DNA of 37,098 nt from RUG12783 sp946409545 (GTDB lineage Bacteria; Bacillota_I; Bacilli_A; RF39; UBA660), in NCBI GenBank assembly GCA_946409545.1, contig CAMJWT010000017.1, forward strand, positions 1-37,098. The letters are read 5' to 3'. The notes beneath the pieces were generated by a model, which saw nothing but the letters and a program-made list of their open reading frames with translations, was not told the origin of the DNA and did no database searches. The translations under genes were made by a program, and so were the position numbers. Every line of letters begins with the position of its first letter. The first letter of the stretch is position 1. Shown here in pieces: positions 24,959-32,867 of the stretch.

Positions 24959-26029
24959 CTACTTTAAAACTTCTTTAATTTCTTTATAAATGTCACTACA
25001 ACTTAAGTGATTGCTAAGTTTAACTGCATTTTCATGCATCTCGTTATATAATACTCTATCATTTAATAATAAATCAATATCTTTTAGTAAATTAGAACTA
25101 TTAAAATCTTTTTCTTCTAAAAGTAAACTTGCCTTATTGTCAACTAATTCTTTAGCATTATAGTATTGATGATTATTTGCAACATAAGGACTTGGAACTA
25201 AAATTGAAGGAATACCAAGTGATGTTATCTCAGCAATAGTACTAGCTCCAGCACGTGATACAATAACATCAACATTTCCTAAAATATTAGCCATATTATC
25301 TAAATATGGAACAATCTTAACATTAGAATTTGTTTTAACATCATTAAATTCATCAATATGATCACGCCCTGTTACAATCATTACTTCATAATCTTTTGTA
25401 TTAAAATCATTAATTGAATTCTTTAATTGAAGATTAATAGTTTCAGAACCCAAGGAACCCATTACAATTAATACAAACTTCTTATCTTTAGATAAACCAA
25501 TTTCTTTCTTATCTAATACTTTTGCATTATAAACTTCTTCACTTCTTGGATTACCAGTAAGAATTGTTTTTTCTTTTGGAAAATAATTAAAACTACCTGG
25601 TAGTGAAACAAAGATTTTATCAACTTTCTTTGTTAAAAATTTATTTGATTTACCAGGTATACTATTTTGTTCATGAATAACTGTTTTGATATTTAATGAT
25701 TTAGCTGCATAGATAACAGGTGTTGTAATATATCCACCTACTCCTATTACAATATCTGGTTTAAACTCTCTTAATTTCTTTTTACATATTTTAATAGCTT
25801 TTAAAAATAAAATAAATGTTTTAAAAATCGATAAGTCTTTTTTAAGACCTTGTAATCGAACCCCAAAATAATTAATACCCATCTTTGGAACAATTGTTGA
25901 TTCCATACGATCCGTTGTTCCAATGTATAATATTTCACTATCAGGTTCTTTTTCTTTTATTTTATTTAAAATACTTATTGCTGGATAAATATGTCCCCCA
26001 GTACCTCCAGCACTAATTATTACACGCAT
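24959..26029 (-). CDS. murG: UDP-GlcNAc:lipid I N-acetylglucosaminyltransferase MurG
   Basis: Peripheral membrane GT-B enzyme that adds GlcNAc to lipid I to make lipid II on the inner membrane face. It is 356 aa with the glycine-rich loop GGTGGH (8-13), IGVGGYITTPVIYAA, HEQNSIPGKSN, VMGSLGSETIN and the donor-binding VSRAGASTIAEITSLG with PSPYVANNHQ. A TTTTAGGTGA site precedes the ATG, which opens with ATGCGTGTA; an ATG 4 nt earlier is out of frame. It leads the murG-murB-divIB operon. The usual upstream dcw genes (mraY, murD, ftsW) are absent, so the cluster here is partial. Confidence 0.96.
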   Translation of the reverse strand: MRVIISAGGTGGHIYPAISILNKIKEKEPDSEILYIGTTDRMESTIVPKMGINYFGVRLQGLKKDLSIFKTFILFLKAIKICKKKLREFKPDIVIGVGGYITTPVIYAAKSLNIKTVIHEQNSIPGKSNKFLTKKVDKIFVSLPGSFNYFPKEKTILTGNPRSEEVYNAKVLDKKEIGLSKDKKFVLIVMGSLGSETINLQLKNSINDFNTKDYEVMIVTGRDHIDEFNDVKTNSNVKIVPYLDNMANILGNVDVIVSRAGASTIAEITSLGIPSILVPSPYVANNHQYYNAKELVDNKASLLLEEKDFNSSNLLKDIDLLLNDRVLYNEMHENAVKLSNHLSCSDIYKEIKEVLK

Positions 26030-26046
26030 TCATATCACCTAAAATG

Positions 26047-26055
26047 ATTATACCA
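26047..26055 (-). promoter_or_regulatory. extended -10 promoter for murG-murB-divIB
   Basis: The minus strand reads TGGTATAAT, a TGn-extended consensus -10, 18-26 nt upstream of the murG start. The -35 position (TATTTA) is poor. Confidence 0.6.
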
Positions 26056-26110
26056 TATTCTAAAAAAAATAAATATTATTCTAAATTAATAAAAAGACTT
26101 TACATAAATA

Positions 26111-26137
26111 AAAAAACGTTTAATTAAAACGTTTTTT
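26111..26137 (-). terminator. terminator of the SpaA-repeat protein gene
   Basis: Eleven-bp perfect stem AAAAAACGTTT / AAACGTTTTTT with a T run on the minus strand, overlapping the last codons of the gene. Confidence 0.85.
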
Positions 26138-27415
26138 AGCTAAGACAATTGTCATATATCCAATAACACCTAAAAGAATAGATGATATTGCAAAAATAAT
26201 AATATAATTAGTTTTAGGATTAGTAAGAGCATTATTGACAAAATAAATCGTTGTTAATTGATTATCAACAATTTCAAAGATTTCACTATTTGTAGACTCC
26301 GAATTAACTTCACGAAGAGTATATAATCCATTATCTAAATCATCAAATATTGTATAAGTATTAGAAGATATAAAACTTTTAATAACATCACCAGAACTAT
26401 TAAGGATTTCAAGATGAGATCCTGCAAGAGGTTTCATTGTTTTAACATCTAATTTATAAATCTTAACACCATAATTAGGGTCATGAGAAATATTAATTAT
26501 TTTATTATTTTTACTATTACTATCAATGGTAAAAGTAATAGGTTCTTCAATCATTTTATATCCAGATGGTGAATCTAATTCCATAATGGTATAAGTTCCA
26601 TAATATAAATTATCAATTATATTATTGTAATCACTTGTAGTAATATTAGAAATAGTATTATTTTCACTATCAAGAAGAACTAATTTAGCTCCTGAAATAA
26701 TACTATTATCTTCACTACTAATAGTTCTAATTTCAATTGATTTTAATGGATCATTAATAAATTCAATTTCATTAACTGAAGGACTATTTTTATCAATAAT
26801 AATTCTTTTTTCAATATCACTTTTTTTATAACCCGATGGAGCTTCTTTTTCAATAATTCGATATTCACCATAAGATAAATTAGGAATATTTACATAATAA
26901 TTAGTAGTTACTAATTCATTAATTAATTCGTTATCTTGATTATATATTAAATAAGTAACACCATTAATCATTTTATTAGTTTCACTATCAATTGTTTTAA
27001 TATTTATTTCTTTTGTTAATTTATTATAGTTTACATGTAGTTTAACAATACCATAAATAGCTTTTTCATTTTTAATAGAATCAATTCTTAATACAATATC
27101 TTCTTCTTTATTTACATCTTCTTTATTAGTTATAACAACAAACTCTTCATTAATATTAAAATAATTCTTTTTATTACCTTTAGAGTCTACTATAACATAG
27201 TTACTACCACCATTTATTACTTTTACTTGATAGTTAGTAAGACCATCTTTATTAGATATACCAATATAATCACTTTTATAATAAATTCCATCTAAATCAA
27301 GAGTTTCTTTATTCGTATTTAAGATAATTTCATTTGATGAATTATCTGCCATTACAAAGATTGGAAGACATACTAAAACAAAGGTTAAAATAATTGATAA
27401 AACTTTATTCTTCAT
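26120..27415 (-). CDS. cell-wall protein with three SpaA-type repeats and NPKTN sorting-like signal
   Basis: A 431-aa exported protein. A signal peptide (1-23, ending FVMADN) is followed by a beta-rich N-terminal region (25-135) and three prealbumin-like SpaA repeats (136-222, 226-312, 317-394), each with a Y[GN].Y[RT]I.E or equivalent strand; the first two end in [EKLD]..PSGY. The C-terminus reads NPKTN (399-403), one hydrophobic span (404-426) and KKRFN, the layout of a sortase substrate. NPxTN motifs are typical of class B sortases (NPQTN in IsdC) rather than LPxTG. No sortase gene is in the window. Repeat 3 keeps the Lys of a K-L-D opening (Lys321), while repeats 1 and 2 have Thr there, so intramolecular isopeptide bonds may be lost in those two. 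AGGAGTGA precedes the ATG. Confidence 0.85.
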   Translation of the reverse strand: MKNKVLSIILTFVLVCLPIFVMADNSSNEIILNTNKETLDLDGIYYKSDYIGISNKDGLTNYQVKVINGGSNYVIVDSKGNKKNYFNINEEFVVITNKEDVNKEEDIVLRIDSIKNEKAIYGIVKLHVNYNKLTKEINIKTIDSETNKMINGVTYLIYNQDNELINELVTTNYYVNIPNLSYGEYRIIEKEAPSGYKKSDIEKRIIIDKNSPSVNEIEFINDPLKSIEIRTISSEDNSIISGAKLVLLDSENNTISNITTSDYNNIIDNLYYGTYTIMELDSPSGYKMIEEPITFTIDSNSKNNKIINISHDPNYGVKIYKLDVKTMKPLAGSHLEILNSSGDVIKSFISSNTYTIFDDLDNGLYTLREVNSESTNSEIFEIVDNQLTTIYFVNNALTNPKTNYIIIFAISSILLGVIGYMTIVLAKKRFN

Positions 27416-27435
27416 ATATCACTCCTACTATTATT

Positions 27436-27465
27436 ATCATACAACATCTATTAAAATACAGTCAA
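27436..27465 (-). promoter_or_regulatory. promoter for the SpaA-repeat protein gene
   Basis: On the minus strand TTGACT (27465-27460), 18-bp spacer, TATGAT (27441-27436), about 20 bp before the start codon. It begins 16 bp beyond the helD stop, and no terminator hairpin is seen between them, so some helD read-through may enter this gene. Confidence 0.65.
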
Positions 27466-27480
27466 CGAATTAAGAAAATA

Positions 27481-29502
27481 TTAATTATTGTAGACAATTA
27501 ATTCATGCATACTACGAGTAACTGCTACATAATATAAATACTTTTCACTCTCTTTATAAGGATTATTCTTTTCATTATAGACAATGACACTATCAAATTC
27601 TAATCCTTTAGCAAGGAAGCTTGGAACGATAATTAAATAGGGATTATAGTATTTACCTTTATTTAACATATTTGTTATATCAAAATCATTTTTAAGTTCA
27701 TCATATAAGTTATTACATTCAATATTATCTTTCGTAATAATACATACTTTTTTATATTTACTTTGAAGATACTTAATATCTTCTTTTAATTTACTAATAT
27801 CATTATCTAAATTATTTCGAATTATAACTGGTGTATTATTACTCTTTCTAATGCTAACGGCATAATCAAGATTTAATATTTTATTAGAAAATTCAATTAT
27901 TTCTTTACTAGATCGATATGTTTTTGTTAATTCAATGTAATTATAATCATTAAATAAGATACCAATATCTTCTAGACTATCATATTTATAATATGGATTA
28001 ATTGTTTGATTAACATCACCTAAAATTGTAAATGATGCTTTCTTAAATATTTTCTTTAATATTTTATATTGAAGTCTTGTATAATCTTGGGCTTCATCAA
28101 CAACAACTTGTTCAATTAAGTTACTATATGGAAAGTCATATAATAATCCTTTCATATAAATAAATAACGAACTATCTTCAAAATACATTTCTTTAGCGTT
28201 TATGAATTCTTTTATTTCACTTTCACTTAACTCTCTAAAGTTTTTAATAAATATTTCACTTCGATAGAAATTTTCATAAATATGCTTTAAGTTTTTATCA
28301 AAAGAACATAGTTCCATTAACTGTTTAACAAAACTTCTTTTATTTTTACCAATTGATATGGCATAAAAATTACATATATATTCTGCTAAATGATTAAAGC
28401 GATCAAAGACACTTAATTTGCTATATCGATTTTGAAATAAATCATTTAATTCTTCTTTAGGAATAATTGATTCTAAATAATGGAAATCATCATTAAAGCG
28501 AATATCACGAACAAACTTACATATGTATTCATCAATTAAATCAATCATTTGATCACTTTGTTTAAATCTTATCAAATCTTTATTATTATCTTTTTTAGTA
28601 TAAAATCTTGATATAAAATCAGTAAAAGATTCAATTGATTTATACTCTCTTATATAATCACTACAAAATGATGAAAAAGTTGTCTCTTTCGTATTATCTT
28701 CTCCAAGTGATGGAAGAACATTTGATATATACAAAGAGAAAATATTATTTGGTGAAAAGATAAGAATGTTACTACTTGATAGATTAGGTATTTTATAAAG
28801 TAGATAAGCGATTCTATGAAGAGCAACACTTGTTTTACCAGAACCTGCAATACCAGATACGATCATATTTTTGCTATCAGTATCTCTTATAACATTATTT
28901 TGTTCTTTTTGAATAGTATTAACAATATTTTTCATTTTATCACTACTATCACTAGATAAAACACTTTGTAAAACTTCATCGTTAATATTGGTATCATTAT
29001 CAAAAATGTTAATTATTTCATCATTACTTATTTTATATTGCCTTTTTAAGTTAAGAAAACAATCAATCTTGCCTTCTGGAGCGATATAAGAACACTTACC
29101 ATGTTCACTTTCATAAAAGATATTCGCCACAGGACTTCGCCAATCATAAATTAAATGTTTGTTCTTCTTCTCTAAATAAGTAATGCCAATATATATTTTG
29201 TAATCTTTATCACTTGTTATATCAATTCTCCCAAAATAGGGATTGTGTCTTATACGATAGAGTTTTTTAAGATAATTTGTTTTTCTTATAAAAGCATCTT
29301 CTTCCATCGCACTAGATAGTAAGTTACTTTGGATTTCAACCTTGTCCATACTACCCATTTCTTTAAAAATGTAACGATTAAATTCTGTGATATTTTCTTC
29401 TTCAACAGTAACATTAGCTCCTAATTCTTTAATTTGAGCTTTGATTTCATTCAAGGTGTTCACTAAGTACAATTTTTCTTCTTCTATTGTCTTACTCTCC
29501 AT
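27481..29502 (-). CDS. HelD-like UvrD/Rep superfamily 1 helicase-type ATPase
   Basis: A 673-aa SF1 ATPase of the HelD type. HelD proteins bind RNA polymerase through an N-terminal coiled-coil and release stalled complexes or DNA. Seen here are a helical N-terminal arm (1-85), a beta insertion (YIGITYLEKKNKHLIYDWRSPVANIFYES, start near 104) typical of HelD, Walker A GIAGSGKT (217-224), Walker B VVDEAQDY (467-474), GDVNQTI, TKTYRSSKEI, AKGLEFDSVIVYN and a final YVAVTRSMHELIVY. It is shorter than the B. subtilis protein (about 770). The ATG has AAAGGAG upstream. A strong promoter and a terminator-like hairpin in the leader precede it. A plain UvrD-type helicase role cannot be excluded. Confidence 0.88.
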   Translation of the reverse strand: MESKTIEEEKLYLVNTLNEIKAQIKELGANVTVEEENITEFNRYIFKEMGSMDKVEIQSNLLSSAMEEDAFIRKTNYLKKLYRIRHNPYFGRIDITSDKDYKIYIGITYLEKKNKHLIYDWRSPVANIFYESEHGKCSYIAPEGKIDCFLNLKRQYKISNDEIINIFDNDTNINDEVLQSVLSSDSSDKMKNIVNTIQKEQNNVIRDTDSKNMIVSGIAGSGKTSVALHRIAYLLYKIPNLSSSNILIFSPNNIFSLYISNVLPSLGEDNTKETTFSSFCSDYIREYKSIESFTDFISRFYTKKDNNKDLIRFKQSDQMIDLIDEYICKFVRDIRFNDDFHYLESIIPKEELNDLFQNRYSKLSVFDRFNHLAEYICNFYAISIGKNKRSFVKQLMELCSFDKNLKHIYENFYRSEIFIKNFRELSESEIKEFINAKEMYFEDSSLFIYMKGLLYDFPYSNLIEQVVVDEAQDYTRLQYKILKKIFKKASFTILGDVNQTINPYYKYDSLEDIGILFNDYNYIELTKTYRSSKEIIEFSNKILNLDYAVSIRKSNNTPVIIRNNLDNDISKLKEDIKYLQSKYKKVCIITKDNIECNNLYDELKNDFDITNMLNKGKYYNPYLIIVPSFLAKGLEFDSVIVYNEKNNPYKESEKYLYYVAVTRSMHELIVYNN

Positions 29503-29520
29503 AAATCTCCTTTCTACGAC

Positions 29521-29550
29521 AAAAAGAGTTATAAATTTAAATATAACTCT
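29521..29550 (-). promoter_or_regulatory. terminator-like hairpin in the helD leader, possible attenuator
   Basis: Inverted repeat AGAGTTATA / TATAACTCT (29525-29533 with 29542-29550) around an 8-nt loop, followed on the minus strand by five T (complement of 29521-29525). It lies between the helD promoter (29587-29615) and its ribosome binding site, 19 nt before the start codon. No minus-strand gene lies upstream that would need termination here, so a conditional attenuator is a plausible reading. Confidence 0.55.
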
Positions 29551-29586
29551 CGAAGTGCGAAAAAAAATTTTTGAAAACTAAATAAA

Positions 29587-29615
29587 AGTATATTAGACAT
29601 CAACAGATTTGTCAA
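29587..29615 (-). promoter_or_regulatory. strong promoter for the helD-like gene
   Basis: Consensus TTGACA (29615-29610), exactly 17 bp, TATACT (29592-29587) on the minus strand. The -35 box overlaps the -35 box of the divergent plus-strand promoter. Confidence 0.8.
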
Positions 29616-29637
29616 TAATAAATTAATGTTATATAAT
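29609..29637 (+). promoter_or_regulatory. promoter for the divergent small membrane protein gene
   Basis: TTGTCA (29609-29614), 17-bp spacer, TATAAT (29632-29637). The predicted start of transcription falls only about 8-10 nt before the ATG at 29653, so the leader would be very short. Confidence 0.75.
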
Positions 29638-29652
29638 GAAAAAAGGTGTTTT

Positions 29653-30240
29653 ATGTTTAATAAAAATAAAAGAGCAACAAAAGTATTAGCAAAATTTAAT
29701 AAAAGTAAATTTAATTATAATGAGTTTGTAAGAGATTTTTATCTAGAAAATAATAAAGCTTATATAAGTGTTAAAGTTAAAGATTATCATGAAATAATAT
29801 CTAAATTCTCTATTAAAGATTATGAATGGTTAAGTGATGAATTTGCAAACTACATCCAAGAGAACGCATATTATATTCCTATAACTTATGATATTATTCT
29901 CGAAATATGTGGAAAGTTTAAAAAAGAAGAAAAAGTAATAATCACAAGAACAATTAAAACATACTTTGGAGTTAAACTAGGAGACGCGCAAATCGATTTA
30001 AATATTAATAGAAAGAAAACATTAACATTACTATTATTTGGTTTTATTTCTTTAATTGTATTTTTGTTTTTAACTTTATATATCGTTAACTTTAAGTTTA
30101 TTGAGCCTTTCTCTATTCTCCTTTGGTTCTTACTATGGGAAGTACTTGATACTTTCTTTCTTGAAAGAAAAGGATTAAAAGATAAAAAATTAGAAGCTGC
30201 TCAACTTGCTAATATGACAATTATTTTTAATGAAAAATAA
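29653..30240 (+). CDS. small membrane protein of unknown function, two C-terminal spans
   Basis: A 195-aa protein. Residues 1-118 are soluble, Lys/Tyr rich and mixed alpha/beta, followed by two hydrophobic spans (about 122-144 and 150-167, with WFLLWEVLDTFF) and a basic cytoplasmic tail. I do not recognise the family. An ATG 27 nt upstream is in frame, but the promoter's TATAAT lies between it and the ATG at 29653, and AAGGTG stands 4 nt before the second one. The start is therefore 29653. It is divergent from the helD-like gene with interlocked promoters, so the two may be reciprocally expressed. Confidence 0.75.
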   Translation: MFNKNKRATKVLAKFNKSKFNYNEFVRDFYLENNKAYISVKVKDYHEIISKFSIKDYEWLSDEFANYIQENAYYIPITYDIILEICGKFKKEEKVIITRTIKTYFGVKLGDAQIDLNINRKKTLTLLLFGFISLIVFLFLTLYIVNFKFIEPFSILLWFLLWEVLDTFFLERKGLKDKKLEAAQLANMTIIFNEK

Positions 30241-30268
30241 AAAGAGTAAATAACATTTACTCTTTTTT
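30236..30268. terminator. bidirectional terminator between the small membrane protein gene and the flavodoxin gene
   Basis: Stem AAAGAGTAAA / TTTACTCTTT (30241-30250 with 30256-30265), 5-nt loop, with A run on the left and T run on the right. It serves the converging genes on both strands. Confidence 0.85.
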
Positions 30269-30730
30269 CATAAACTCTTTTATTTCATCATAAGTAACAT
30301 CTTTAGGAAAACGAATACCTTTTACAAAATGAAGATTAGGATAATTACTTACTAAATCATTAAAAGATTTGTTATATCCTGAACTACCACTTGTTACATA
30401 TACATAAATATCTTTACCAGATAAATCATTTTCTTCTAAGAAAGTACTAATAATTCTTGGATATGTATACCACCAAATAGGAAATCCTAAAATAATATTA
30501 TGATAATCACCTAAATTATTAACTTTATTTTTTACTTTAGGACGACACATTTCATCTTTCATTTCAATAGTCGATCTACTATCATTATTGGTCCAATCTA
30601 AATCATCTTGTGTATATAGTATTTCTGGCTCTATTTCAAATAAATCACCTGATATTGCTCCACTTATTTTCTCAGCAACATCTTTTGTAATACCGCTCGC
30701 TGAAAAATAACAAATTAAATTTTTATCCAT
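30257..30730 (-). CDS. flavodoxin family protein
   Basis: A 157-aa FMN-binding electron carrier of the short-chain flavodoxin type. The phosphate-binding loop follows strand 1 (LICYFSASGITKDVAEKI, 5-22; Ser and Thr contact FMN phosphate in the family). GFPIWWYTYPRIISTFL (about 82-98) is the 50s-loop equivalent seen in Flavodoxin_4-type proteins, and VTSGSSGYN (112-120) is the 90s loop. The partner enzyme is unknown. AGAGGT precedes the ATG. The start overlaps the stop of the 107-aa membrane protein gene by 8 nt, so the two are coupled and belong to the deoD transcript. Confidence 0.88.
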   Translation of the reverse strand: MDKNLICYFSASGITKDVAEKISGAISGDLFEIEPEILYTQDDLDWTNNDSRSTIEMKDEMCRPKVKNKVNNLGDYHNIILGFPIWWYTYPRIISTFLEENDLSGKDIYVYVTSGSSGYNKSFNDLVSNYPNLHFVKGIRFPKDVTYDEIKEFMKKE

Positions 30731-31046
30731 TTTTATTACCTCTCAATAATTTTATAATACTTATAATTGCAAATATAAGAATAAAAGTTAAAACAAAGAA
30801 AATTAGAAATGATGTAATACTAAAAGAAATATGCAAAGATGCTTCACTTTCTCCTGGATAAGCAGTCATTGGATATATCTTTTCAAGTAAGATACCAAAT
30901 CCTGTATATCCATCATATTCTCCTCCACTCATATGAAAGCCAATTGGTAGAAATTCAAAGAAACGAGCACAAATATAATTAATTAAAGCACAAGAAACAT
31001 TTAATATTCCTGTAATTATTATTGATAGTTTCAAATTCTTTTTCAT
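30723..31046 (-). CDS. small membrane protein with two spans, between deoD and flavodoxin
   Basis: A 107-aa protein with a first span near 7-27, an extracytoplasmic segment rich in Gly, Tyr and Glu (HMSGGEYDGYTGFGILLEKI), a second span at 75-98 and a basic end (LLRGNKNG). Family not recognised. AGAGGTAAT precedes the ATG, 8 nt after deoD. Tight coupling to the flavodoxin gene suggests a shared redox or membrane task, which is inference only. Confidence 0.7.
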   Translation of the reverse strand: MKKNLKLSIIITGILNVSCALINYICARFFEFLPIGFHMSGGEYDGYTGFGILLEKIYPMTAYPGESEASLHISFSITSFLIFFVLTFILIFAIISIIKLLRGNKNG

Positions 31047-31054
31047 ATTACCTC

Positions 31055-31756
31055 TTATTCAATAGATTTAAGAGCAAGTTCGATCATTTCTTTAAAACTA
31101 TTTTGTCTTTCTTCACTTGTTGTTTCTTTATGAGTTACTAAACTATCAGAAATTGTCAATAAACAAGCTGCTTTCTTACCTAAAATATTGGCATTATGGA
31201 ATAACGCAAAAGATTCCATTTCAACACAAGCACAACCATATTTTTCATATAGTTCACGGAAATTATCATTTTCTTTATAGAAAATATCACTACTATGAGT
31301 ATTAACAAAATGAAGATTAATATTATTATCTTTAGCAACCTTCATTATATGCTCATTAAGTTCTTGATTTCCATATAGAATATTACGTTCTTCTCCTCCT
31401 TGCATTTTAGCATAAGTAGATTCGCTATAAGCTCCATTTACTAACACAACATCAAAAACATCAAGTTCATCTGTATAAGCTCCACTAGATCCTACTCTAA
31501 TAATTGTATCTACATCATAGAATTTAAATAGTTCATATGAATAGATACCAATACTTGGCATTCCCATACCAGATGCCATAACTGTTACTCTTTTACCATT
31601 ATAAAATCCTGTATAAGCAAAACAATTACGTACTTTATTAACTAACTTACAATCTGTTAAATAAGTTTCCGCAATAAATTTAGCTCTAAGGGGATCACCT
31701 GGCATTAAAACAATTTTGGCAATATCATCTTTATTCGCTTCATTATGTGGCGTCAT
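31055..31756 (-). CDS. deoD: purine-nucleoside phosphorylase DeoD-type
   Basis: Hexameric trimer-of-dimers enzyme that cleaves purine (deoxy)nucleosides with phosphate to base and (deoxy)ribose-1-phosphate, in nucleoside salvage. It is 233 aa, the usual length. Visible motifs are the N-terminal TPHNEA, the phosphate site MPGDPLRAKFIAE (18-30), TVMASGMGMPSIGIYSYEL, IRVGSSGAY, the sugar-binding EMESFALF and ISDSLVTHKETT, where Asp is the likely base-contacting acid. AGGAGG precedes the ATG, and a TGTTATAAT extended -10 lies at 31774-31782. With apt at 6632 this supports active purine salvage. Confidence 0.95.
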   Translation of the reverse strand: MTPHNEANKDDIAKIVLMPGDPLRAKFIAETYLTDCKLVNKVRNCFAYTGFYNGKRVTVMASGMGMPSIGIYSYELFKFYDVDTIIRVGSSGAYTDELDVFDVVLVNGAYSESTYAKMQGGEERNILYGNQELNEHIMKVAKDNNINLHFVNTHSSDIFYKENDNFRELYEKYGCACVEMESFALFHNANILGKKAACLLTISDSLVTHKETTSEERQNSFKEMIELALKSIE

Positions 31757-31773
31757 TATATCCTCCTAAAGTC

Positions 31774-31782
31774 ATTATAACA
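31774..31782 (-). promoter_or_regulatory. extended -10 promoter for deoD
   Basis: The minus strand reads TGTTATAAT, 18-26 nt upstream of the start codon, directly after the T run of the preceding terminator. No clear -35 box. Confidence 0.6.
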
Positions 31783-31783
31783 T

Positions 31784-31811
31784 AAAAAAAGTAAAAGAAT
31801 ACTTTTACTTT
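31784..31811 (-). terminator. terminator of the 167-aa gene
   Basis: Ten-bp stem AAAGTAAAAG / CTTTTACTTT with a 4-nt loop and a run of seven T on the minus strand, overlapping the stop at 31805. Confidence 0.85.
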
Positions 31812-32308
31812 CCTAATGATTTTAACATTTGTTTAATTTGTTTTCGATCACTAACGATTCCTTTAGCTTTAGATTCGTTATAAAATCTTTCTCCTCGTTT
31901 TAACATTTCAAATAAGTATAAAGCATAATCATCTCTCATCTTATGAACACTAATGTATTCAGATACCTCAGGAGCTGTTGCTAATACTAAATCTCTTGAT
32001 AATATTTCTCCTTCATCACCAACATCCATGTCATATTTAATAAAACAAGGATAATCTGGTACTTCTCTTTCTATGGTACCATTTAATACTGTACTATTTT
32101 TATAATGAAGAGTACGATAAACAGGTATTTTTTGACCCGTAAGAATCTCTTTAACATAACTTGGATTCCAAGTCTCTTGAACCATAATAGTTGTAACTAC
32201 TTCTGTTTCTGCATCAGCTATATTCTTTCTTATACTTTCATCATTATTAACTCTTATATCTTTGGTTATTGATAATAAATCACATTTATAAACAGGTTTA
32301 TGAAACAT
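31805..32308 (-). CDS. hypothetical protein, 167 aa
   Basis: Soluble protein of unknown family, no signal or span. It starts MFHKPVYKCDLLSI. The middle has Tyr/Glu-rich strands (VPDYPCFIKYDMDVGDEGE), and the C-terminal third is helical and basic (YALYLFEMLKRGERFYNES... QIKQMLKSLGK), which could bind nucleic acid; that is a guess from charge. GGAGG lies 5 nt before the ATG at 32308; an in-frame TTG 12 nt earlier overlaps that site and is rejected. It forms a single-gene transcript between its own promoter (32333-32361) and terminator. Confidence 0.75.
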   Translation of the reverse strand: MFHKPVYKCDLLSITKDIRVNNDESIRKNIADAETEVVTTIMVQETWNPSYVKEILTGQKIPVYRTLHYKNSTVLNGTIEREVPDYPCFIKYDMDVGDEGEILSRDLVLATAPEVSEYISVHKMRDDYALYLFEMLKRGERFYNESKAKGIVSDRKQIKQMLKSLGK

Positions 32309-32332
32309 TTCTTCCTCCAACTAATAAATAAT

Positions 32333-32361
32333 ATTATAAAATAATTATTTAATTATTTAAA
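32333..32361 (-). promoter_or_regulatory. promoter of the 167-aa gene with palindromic spacer
   Basis: On the minus strand TTTAAA (32361-32356), 17-bp spacer, TATAAT (32338-32333). The spacer holds a perfect 9-bp inverted repeat (AAATAATTA / TAATTATTT, 32339-32358), which may be an operator or just AT-rich symmetry. Confidence 0.5.
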
Positions 32362-32375
32362 CAAAATATGTAAAC

Positions 32376-32397
32376 AAAAAGAAGATAAAATCTTCTT
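32376..32397 (-). terminator. terminator of the MoxR/VWA operon
   Basis: Stem AAGAAGAT / ATCTTCTT with a 3-nt loop, followed by five T on the minus strand, overlapping the stop codon of the lipoprotein gene. Confidence 0.8.
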
Positions 32398-32860
32398 ATG
32401 TATCTAATTTATAATAATAAATAATATTTTCTTCAATATCATATATTGCAATATCAAAGTTATAAGAACTTCTTGTATTTAAATTATAATCATTATAACG
32501 ATCTTCATAATTAGAGTAACGATCATAAAAGTAATAATAACCTTTTGTATCAGTTTTTATATTATATCTTTCATAGAAAGTTTTACATCCACGTTCATCA
32601 CAAAAAGGTACTGATAATACATCTGTGATAGATCTTGGCATAGGAAGCATCTTCCAGTTCTTAGATAAATCTTTTTTTGATAAATCTTTACATTCAATTT
32701 TAGCAAAGTATTCACCATCACCTAAGAAGCCACCATGAGTATCAACATCTTCTATTACTTTACAATTTCTATTACTAATCTCAATCTCTTCATTTATTCG
32801 ACTATTTATTGAACATCCACAAAACAATAATAAAACTATTAAGATTAATAATTTTTTCAT
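32396..32860 (-). CDS. putative lipoprotein, 154 aa
   Basis: Signal peptide MKKLLILIVLLLFCGC with a lipobox-like FCGC; Cys16 is the probable lipidated residue. The mature part is small, polar and Tyr/Asp rich, with a CDERGCKTFYERY segment whose two Cys might form a disulfide. Family not recognised. The ATG is preceded by AGGTGA, which contains the stop codon of the VWA gene, 7 nt upstream. It is the last gene of the MoxR-type operon, so it may be the envelope-side component or client of that chaperone-like pair, which is inference. Confidence 0.75.
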   Translation of the reverse strand: MKKLLILIVLLLFCGCSINSRINEEIEISNRNCKVIEDVDTHGGFLGDGEYFAKIECKDLSKKDLSKNWKMLPMPRSITDVLSVPFCDERGCKTFYERYNIKTDTKGYYYFYDRYSNYEDRYNDYNLNTRSSYNFDIAIYDIEENIIYYYKLDT

Positions 32861-32867
32861 TTATTAA

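Noticed and set aside
29626..29652. Upstream ATG for the plus-strand membrane protein
   Set aside because: The TATAAT box of its promoter lies inside this stretch, so it cannot be transcribed from that promoter; AAGGTG precedes the ATG at 29653.
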